Notes under the pieces: model-generated
The model's input: the letters and a program-made list of their open reading frames with translations, nothing else
Database searches by the model: none
What the model was told of the DNA's origin: nothing
Made by a program: the position numbers and the translations under genes
In this document: piece by piece, positions 52,944 to 57,870 of the stretch
Layout of the letters: each line of letters opens with the position of its first letter
Numbering within the stretch: position 1 is the stretch's first letter
Assembly: GCA_945866215.1 (NCBI GenBank)
Contig: CAMBGQ010000007.1
Location: 1-57,870, forward strand
DNA: 57,870 nucleotides
Direction of reading: 5' to 3'
DNA from: Opitutus sp. GAS368
GTDB taxonomy: Bacteria; Verrucomicrobiota; Verrucomicrobiia; Opitutales; UBA953

Positions 52944-54041
52944 ATGAGCCCTACTCGTCGTTCTTTTCTTGGCACCCTTGGTGGCCTGGCCGCCGGTTAT
53001 GCGCTCGCTCCGGCGCTGCGCGCGGCGGAGGCCAGCGGTAAGCCGCTCGGTCTCGCGCTCTGTGGCCTGGGTAATTATTCCAACGGCGAGCTCTCACCGG
53101 CGCTACTGGAGACCAAGAACGTGAAGCTCGTGGCGGTGATCACGGGTACTCGCGAGAAGGGCCTGAAGCTCGCGAAGCTCCACGGCTTCGACGAAGCCAA
53201 TATCTACTCGTACGAGGAGTGGGACAAGGTAGCGGCGAACAAGGCGATCGACATCGTCTATGTGGTGACGCCTCCCGGCATCCACGCCCAGAACGTCGTC
53301 GCGGCTTTCGGCGCCGGTAAGCACGTCATCTGCGAGAAGCCGATGGCTATTTCGGCCGCCGAGTGTGATACGATGATCGCCGCGGCTAAGAAAGCCGGCA
53401 AGCGCCTCGCCATCGGCTACCGCCTCCATTTCGATCCGTATCACCAGGAGCTCGTTCGCCTGGCCAAGACCCAGGAGTTTGGTCCGTTCATGAAGATCAC
53501 GACCGCCAACGGCTACACGCTCCGTCGCAAGTCTTGGCGTATCGAGAAGAAGCTCGCGGGTGGTGGGGCGCTGACGGACATGGGCATCTATTCGATTCAG
53601 GCCTGCTGCATGGCGGCCGATGCTAGTCCAGTCTCCGTCACCGCCAAGGAGCTGCCGAAGACGCAGCCAGAATTATTCATCGAAGTCGAACAGGCCCTAG
53701 AGTTCCGCCTCGAGTTCGCCAATGGTGCCGTCGCTGATGTCTGGTCGGGCTACGATGCTAACCGTGCCGAGTTATACGCTGAGGGCGCAAAGGGCTGGTT
53801 CAAGGGCGAGCGACCGGTGTTCAGCTACCGCAACCTGAACATCTCGACCTCCGCCAAGGGCAAAATGGATTTCGGTATCTTCCGGCAGCAGCAGCGCCAC
53901 ATGGATGGTGTTGCTGCGGCTTTCCGTGATAATCAGCTGGTCAGCTGTGATGGCGAACTCGGCCGTCGCGACATGGTCATCATCGACGGCGTCTACGAGT
54001 CGATCCGCACCGGGAAGCGCGTCGAGCTGAAGTATAGCTGA
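52944..54041 (+). CDS. Gfo/Idh/MocA oxidoreductase with Tat signal
   Basis: 365 residues. MSPTRRSFLGTLGGLAAGYALAPALRAAEA is a Tat-type signal, so the enzyme is folded with its cofactor before export, as for glucose-fructose oxidoreductase. The NAD(P)-binding domain includes ALCGLGNYS, then IDIVYVVTPPGIHAQNVVAAFGAGKHVICEKPMA with the EKP motif. The C-terminal domain has GGGALTDMGIYSIQACC and DFGIFRQQQRHMDG. It would act on sugars or inositols. A 67-base gap precedes the ATG, which follows CCCCT with no Shine-Dalgarno. Confidence 0.88.
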   Translation: MSPTRRSFLGTLGGLAAGYALAPALRAAEASGKPLGLALCGLGNYSNGELSPALLETKNVKLVAVITGTREKGLKLAKLHGFDEANIYSYEEWDKVAANKAIDIVYVVTPPGIHAQNVVAAFGAGKHVICEKPMAISAAECDTMIAAAKKAGKRLAIGYRLHFDPYHQELVRLAKTQEFGPFMKITTANGYTLRRKSWRIEKKLAGGGALTDMGIYSIQACCMAADASPVSVTAKELPKTQPELFIEVEQALEFRLEFANGAVADVWSGYDANRAELYAEGAKGWFKGERPVFSYRNLNISTSAKGKMDFGIFRQQQRHMDGVAAAFRDNQLVSCDGELGRRDMVIIDGVYESIRTGKRVELKYS

Positions 54042-54047
54042 TATTAC

Positions 54048-54123
54048 GAGGGCCCGAGGACCTGAGGACCCGAGGGCGGGAGGGCAGGTGGACTGGAGGG
54101 TAGCCAGCCCTACCTTGTGATGC
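54048..54123. repeat. Octad repeat merging into a GTAG/CCCTAC element
   Basis: Seven contiguous units of eight: GAGGGCCC, GAGGACCT, GAGGACCC, GAGGGCGG, GAGGGCAG, GTGGACTG, GAGGGTAG (54048-54103). The final unit runs into GGTAG ... CTACC (54099-54103 and 54110-54114), an inverted repeat, then CCCTACCTTGTGATGC (54108-54123), which recurs at 45834-45849 with one mismatch. It lies between the convergent ends of the oxidoreductase and sulfatase genes. Confidence 0.7.
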
Positions 54124-54156
54124 TAATCGATTCAGCCCTCGACACAGTCCTCTTCT

Positions 54157-55626
54157 TTAATTCGTCCCCTTCGCCAGACGCTGGCGGAGTTCGGCGACGA
54201 CGGTCGCATAGGCCGGGTCGGTAGCGAGGTTCTTGAACTCACCCGGGTCGGCGTCGTGGTCAAAAAGCTCCACGCCGAGCCTCCCCTGGTTCCATTCGGT
54301 GTAGCGGAAGCGTTCGGTGCGTACCGAGCGGCCGACCTTACGCTCCGGGTTGGCGGCCTTATTCTTGCCGCCGGCGTTGATGGCGCCGAAGTCGACTTGG
54401 GTGAAGGCGGCGTTGGCCCATGGGCGTTTCGGATCCTCGAGCAGGGCGCGGAGGCTCTTGCCTTCGACGCGCTTGTCGGGCGTCAGGCTGCAGAGGTCGG
54501 CGAGGGTCGGATAGAGGTCGAGTAGTTCGGCGACACGTCGGGTGGGCTGGCCGTTGGCCTTGCTGTCCGGATCACGGATGATGAAGGGCACGCGCGCGGA
54601 ATCCTCGTAGAGCGAGCGCTTCTGCCAGAGACCGTGTTCGCCGAGGTTGTAGCCGTGGTCGCTGATGAAGATGACGATCGTATTCTTATCGAGGCCTTGC
54701 TTCTTCAGCTCCGCGAGCACGAGCCCGAACTGGGCGTCCATGAAGGTCATCGAGGCCAGGTACGCCTGCTTGGCTGTACGCTGCGTGTCTTCAGACATGC
54801 CGTAGTTGGCGACAGCCGTGTTGGAGAGGGCCACGTCTGGCTTGTTCGCGCGGTCAGCGGCGGGGTCGGGGACGAGCGTGACCTTCCCCTTGGGATAGGA
54901 CTCGAAATAGCTCGTCGGAGCCACGTAGGGCGTGTGCGGGCGGAAGAAGCCCACGGCCAGGAAGAACGGCTTGGCGCGCTGCTCCTGCAGGAAGGAAATG
55001 GCCTGCGCGGCAATCTTGCCGTCGGTTTGCTCGGCGTCGGTACCGCCGGCGGCGAGCCAGCTCAGCGTGCCGCCGTAGTTACCCGAACCTACCAGCACTT
55101 TACCGGCCATGCCCTTGGACTTGTCGGCCGACGAACCGGCGCCAACCCCGATGGAGAAGATCTTGTCCTCGTCGTCGCAATCACGGCCGCGGGGATTCCA
55201 GACTTGTTCCCACGACTGCGGGTCGTCGAGACCGTTGGTGCCAATCTCCTTGGGCACGCCGTAGTGGTAGAGCTTGCCGATGCGCGCGACGGCGTAGCCG
55301 TTGTTCTTAAATAGCTGCGGCATCGTCACCATGTCCGGGATCACCTTGCGGAACTCCTTGGCGTTATCGTAGACGCCGGTCGTGTCAGGGCGGAGGCCTG
55401 TGAGGAAGGATGTGCGACTCGGGTTGCAGAGGGCGTATTGGCAATAGGCGCGGTCGAAGCGGACGCCGGAGCGGGCGAGAGCATCGATGTTCGGCGTCAG
55501 TGCCTCGCCGCCGTAGGTGCCCATGCGGGCGCCGCAATCGTCTGAGACGAGCAGCAGGACGTTCTTACGGGGCGCCGCAAAAGCGGACAGGCAGGCGAGG
55601 AGGACGAGGGCGGTGGGGAGGCGCAT
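54157..55626 (-). CDS. Secreted sulfatase (iduronate-2-sulfatase-like)
   Basis: 489 residues with a signal peptide (about 1-18). LLLVSDDCGARMGTYGG contains the calcium-binding Asp pair, and ALCNPSRTSFLTG carries the C-x-P-S-R motif whose Cys67 becomes formylglycine. RPDTTGVYD is a hallmark of the iduronate-2-sulfatase branch, and FISDHGYNLGEHGLWQKRSLYEDSARVPFI is the second metal region. The substrate would be a sulfated sugar in a polysaccharide. It needs a formylglycine-generating enzyme or anaerobic maturase, not seen here. It is divergent from no gene; octad repeats begin directly before its start. Confidence 0.92.
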   Translation of the reverse strand: MRLPTALVLLACLSAFAAPRKNVLLLVSDDCGARMGTYGGEALTPNIDALARSGVRFDRAYCQYALCNPSRTSFLTGLRPDTTGVYDNAKEFRKVIPDMVTMPQLFKNNGYAVARIGKLYHYGVPKEIGTNGLDDPQSWEQVWNPRGRDCDDEDKIFSIGVGAGSSADKSKGMAGKVLVGSGNYGGTLSWLAAGGTDAEQTDGKIAAQAISFLQEQRAKPFFLAVGFFRPHTPYVAPTSYFESYPKGKVTLVPDPAADRANKPDVALSNTAVANYGMSEDTQRTAKQAYLASMTFMDAQFGLVLAELKKQGLDKNTIVIFISDHGYNLGEHGLWQKRSLYEDSARVPFIIRDPDSKANGQPTRRVAELLDLYPTLADLCSLTPDKRVEGKSLRALLEDPKRPWANAAFTQVDFGAINAGGKNKAANPERKVGRSVRTERFRYTEWNQGRLGVELFDHDADPGEFKNLATDPAYATVVAELRQRLAKGTN

Positions 55627-55630
55627 ACTC

Positions 55631-55670
55631 GAGGATTAGAGGCCGGAGGGCCGGAGGACAAGAGGGGAGA
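55631..55670. repeat. Octad repeat beside the sulfatase start
   Basis: Five units of eight: GAGGATTA, GAGGCCGG, AGGGCCGG, AGGACAAG, AGGGGAGA. It begins 5 bases outside the sulfatase ATG and is followed by hairpin GCCATA-GGT-TATGGC (55671-55685) and then by the inverted heptad element. Confidence 0.55.
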
Positions 55671-55683
55671 GCCATAGGTTATG

Positions 55684-55802
55684 GCGGTTAGCGGTTTGCG
55701 GATGGCGGTTGGGGCCTTTGACGGGTGAAAATAGACCAGGCGACAAGGGTTGATCCCTGCCGCCTGATGCTTCCTAACCGCAAACCGCTAGCCGCTAACC
55801 GC
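55684..55802. repeat. Inverted heptad repeat element (4 + 4 units), second copy
   Basis: The left arm is GCGGTTA, GCGGTTT, GCGGATG, GCGGTTG (55684-55711). The right arm is TAACCGC, AAACCGC, TAGCCGC, TAACCGC (55775-55802), all four being inverted heptads. The 63-base centre includes an imperfect stem AGGCG ... CGCCT (around 55738-55764). The unit and 4+4 layout match 331-523, although the centres are unrelated. It fills the gap between the sulfatase start and the end of cysNC. Confidence 0.8.
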
Positions 55803-55818
55803 GACTACCTTTCCATCA

Positions 55819-57711
55819 TTACACTTCCCAGTCGTCGCCCTTGCCCTGGAGGACCTTGTCGACGGCCGCTAGGACGAGGTCGACGGCGGTTTCCTGGGAG
55901 GTCTGGTCAGTCTTGATGTGAATCTCCGGCGCTTCGGGCACTTCGTAGGGTGACGAGATACCGGTAAATTCGGCGATCTCGCCGCGACGGGCCTTGGCGT
56001 AGAGTCCCTTGACGTCGCGGGATTCGCAGACGGATAGCGGGGCGTCCACGAAGACCTCGAGGAACGTATGGTTCGCGAGGGCGGCGCGGGCCTTGGCGCG
56101 ATCGGTGGCTAACGGAGCGATGAGGGTGACCAGTGTGATGTGGCCTGTGCTGGAGAAGAGGCCGGCGACGGCGGCGGCGCGGCGCACGCTTTCGGAGCGG
56201 TCGGCGGCGGAGAAGCCGAGGTCGCGGTTGAGCGAGACGCGGAGATCGTCGCCGTCGACGCGAATGACGTTGCGGCCGGCGTCGAAGAGACGGCGTTCGA
56301 CCGCTTCGGCGATGGTCGACTTACCCGAGCCCGAGAGGCCCGTGAACCAAATGACTGCGGGCGGATGGCCGGCGCGGGCGCCGCGCTCGGACGCGGTGAC
56401 CTTGCCGGAAGGCGCTTCGGATTTCGCGACCGTGTCGAGGATGATGCCGCCGCCATGGATGCGGCCGCCTTCTTCGAGGGCGAAGCGACCCGTGATCGGG
56501 CACTCGGCGTGCAGGTCATAGGCGATATTGCGGGTGGCGCGGACGATTACCTCGCAAATCGAGTCACGCGGTACGCTATCGGCTTCCTTGGATTCGAGGC
56601 TCGAGGCGTCGGTCACCTTGATGATCTTCGCGATGACCGCGTCGACGTTCTGGGTGAGCAGGCGGAGGCGGTAGGTCTTGTTGGGGACGAGCGGATCCTT
56701 GCCCAGCCAGAAGATGCGGGCGCGGAACTCGCGGCCCACGCGGGGTTGGTTGGCTGGGTGGGAGGCGACTTGACCGCGCTCCACGAAGATCTGCTCAGAC
56801 AGCGTCACGCTGGCGGAGCCGCCGGTCCCGACGACCGTGCGGGATGCGGGCCCTGGCCAGTCTTCGAACGTGCGGACCGTGCTACGACGCCCGCCGGGCT
56901 GGAAGATGAGCTCGTCGCCGGGGCGGATGGCGCCGGCTTCGACGCGGCCGGCGATGATGCGGCGATGGTCGAAACGATAGATGTCAGAGACCGGTAAGCG
57001 CAGGGGCAGGCCAGTGAGGTCGTCCTCGTGGGCAAAACCATCGAGGGCTTCGGTGACCGTCGGGCCCTTCCACCAGGGCATCAGGGCGGCGCGCTGGACG
57101 ACGTTGGCGCCGTGTTTGGCGGCGATCGGGATGAAGTGGACGGCGTTGAGTCCGAGGGTCTTCAGGAAAACCGAATATTCGTCCACGATCTTGTGGTAGG
57201 TGGCCTCCGAGTGGTCGACGAGGTCCATCTTGTTCACCAGCACGACGAGTTGCTTCACGCCCAGAAGGGAGAGTAGGAACGCGTGGCGGCGGGACTGGTC
57301 CATCACGCCTTCCTTGGCGTCGATCAGGAGGAGGGCGGCGGAGGCGCTGGCGGCTCCGGTGACCATGTTCTTAAGGAACTCCTTGTGGCCCGGGGCGTCG
57401 ATGATCGCGTAGGCGCGCTGCTTCGTGCGGAAGAAGATGCGCGTGGTATCGATGGTGATGTTCTGTTCCTGCTCTTCGATCAGGGCGTCGAGAAGGAAGG
57501 CGTATTCGAACTCCATGCCTTCGATGGCACAGTTCTTACGAACCTGCTCGATCTTGCCGTTAGGCAGGGAGTCAGTGTCGTTGAGGAGACGACCGACGAA
57601 GGTGGACTTGCCGTGGTCGACGTGGCCGACGACGACGACGTGCATCTTGCGATGGTCTTCGACGGAGGGAAGGGAGGTGCTCACAGGTTGGGAAAGGGAT
57701 TGGGTGTTCAT
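55819..57711 (-). CDS. cysNC: CysNC fusion: sulfate adenylyltransferase GTPase subunit + adenylylsulfate kinase
   Basis: About 630 residues. The N-terminal EF-Tu-like GTPase has [27 protein letters not shown] and [13 protein letters not shown], with VNKMDLVD for guanine binding. After about residue 440 comes an APS kinase: [42 protein letters not shown], and [27 protein letters not shown]. Together with CysD it turns sulfate into APS, and the C-terminal half makes PAPS. ATG 57711 is used; the GTG at 57729 overlapping the cysD stop (GTGA) is an alternative start. Confidence 0.95.
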   Translation of the reverse strand: MNTQSLSQPVSTSLPSVEDHRKMHVVVVGHVDHGKSTFVGRLLNDTDSLPNGKIEQVRKNCAIEGMEFEYAFLLDALIEEQEQNITIDTTRIFFRTKQRAYAIIDAPGHKEFLKNMVTGAASASAALLLIDAKEGVMDQSRRHAFLLSLLGVKQLVVLVNKMDLVDHSEATYHKIVDEYSVFLKTLGLNAVHFIPIAAKHGANVVQRAALMPWWKGPTVTEALDGFAHEDDLTGLPLRLPVSDIYRFDHRRIIAGRVEAGAIRPGDELIFQPGGRRSTVRTFEDWPGPASRTVVGTGGSASVTLSEQIFVERGQVASHPANQPRVGREFRARIFWLGKDPLVPNKTYRLRLLTQNVDAVIAKIIKVTDASSLESKEADSVPRDSICEVIVRATRNIAYDLHAECPITGRFALEEGGRIHGGGIILDTVAKSEAPSGKVTASERGARAGHPPAVIWFTGLSGSGKSTIAEAVERRLFDAGRNVIRVDGDDLRVSLNRDLGFSAADRSESVRRAAAVAGLFSSTGHITLVTLIAPLATDRAKARAALANHTFLEVFVDAPLSVCESRDVKGLYAKARRGEIAEFTGISSPYEVPEAPEIHIKTDQTSQETAVDLVLAAVDKVLQGKGDDWEV

Positions 57712-57725
57712 TATTATCGGGCGGC

Positions 57726-57870
57726 TCACATGAAGCCCTTGGCGCGGAGTTCCTGCATCGAGTTACGACCGACGTGGTCCTGGGCGCGACCGGCGCGTTC
57801 GCTGGTCTTGGTCAGCTTCAGTTCCTCGATGACTTCGTCGATGTTGCTGGCCGGGCTGTCGACCGGGTGC
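57726..57870 (-). CDS. cysD: Sulfate adenylyltransferase subunit 2, C-terminal part only
   Basis: About 48 codons of the C-terminus are visible, the rest lying past the window edge. It reads [30 protein letters not shown] ... [12 protein letters not shown]-stop, matching the conserved CysD tail (E. coli ends with SMEKKKREGYF in the same place). It directly precedes cysNC with a possible GTGA overlap, the usual cysDN order. Confidence 0.88.
   Translation of the reverse strand, partial: HPVDSPASNIDEVIEELKLTKTSERAGRAQDHVGRNSMQELRAKGFM

Noticed and set aside
47660-55818. Prophage or integrative element
   Set aside because: No integrase, transposase, phage structural gene, tRNA target or att duplication was found, and base composition looks like the neighbours.

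Overview
The window is high-GC bacterial chromosome with dense, short-spaced operons. A Verrucomicrobiota origin (probably the Opitutales side) is the best reading. This is inferred from the gene families: a secreted heme-binding dehydrogenase-type protein with HEAT-like repeats, a formylglycine sulfatase, a neutral-ceramidase-like enzyme, a Tat-exported Gfo/Idh/MocA protein, an exosortase, a TPR/ExbB/ExbD operon, and a genome that mostly starts translation without Shine-Dalgarno sites. No 16S rRNA is present, so the taxonomy is not proven.

Layout. 1-307: 5' two thirds of a tmRNA gene on the minus strand with its promoter. 331-523: an inverted heptad repeat. 580-5999: an AEC transporter, a lipoprotein trio (COG3014-like, YcfL, LpoB), an FAD oxidoreductase, type II dehydroquinase and a chagasin-like protease inhibitor. 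6050-23850, minus strand: aconitase, peroxiredoxin, uppS-cdsA-miaA, TPR-exbB-exbD, serA-plsY-hom-lysC, and lipA with a UvrD-type helicase. 23942-24571: a small outer-membrane barrel. 24701-33240: seven tightly coupled minus-strand genes comprising a complete peptide ABC transporter, an exosortase and glycogen synthase. 33334-40448, plus strand: a bifunctional acyltransferase/acyl-ACP synthetase, glycogen phosphorylase, a secreted unknown and an unusual adenylate-kinase-like protein. 40451-45683: beta-helix protein, SGNH-type esterase, exported superoxide dismutase, tRNA deaminase, IF-1 and cysteine synthase. 45900-47659: SOS-type operator and umuDC. 47793-55626: a cluster of secreted catabolic enzymes (ceramidase-like, heme-binding dehydrogenase, esterase, Gfo/Idh/MocA oxidoreductase, sulfatase). 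55819-57870: sulfate activation (cysNC fusion and the end of cysD).

How the genes work together. Envelope growth is served by uppS, cdsA, plsY, the acyltransferase/synthetase and LpoB. Glycogen synthesis and breakdown are represented by glgA and glgP. The aspartate family is represented by lysC and hom, and serine/cysteine supply by serA and cysK. The secreted enzyme cluster next to cysNC fits an organism that strips sulfate and sugars from complex polymers.

The most distinctive non-coding signal is a family of degenerate period-7 and period-8 tandem repeats in intergenic gaps. Two loci, at opposite ends of the window, share the same architecture of four GCGGTTN-like heptads followed by four in inverted orientation. 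Several others sit between the genes of the secreted-enzyme cluster. GTAG-headed, REP-like palindromes occur in three of the same kind of gap. No CRISPR array, tRNA, rRNA, insertion sequence or phage gene was recognised.
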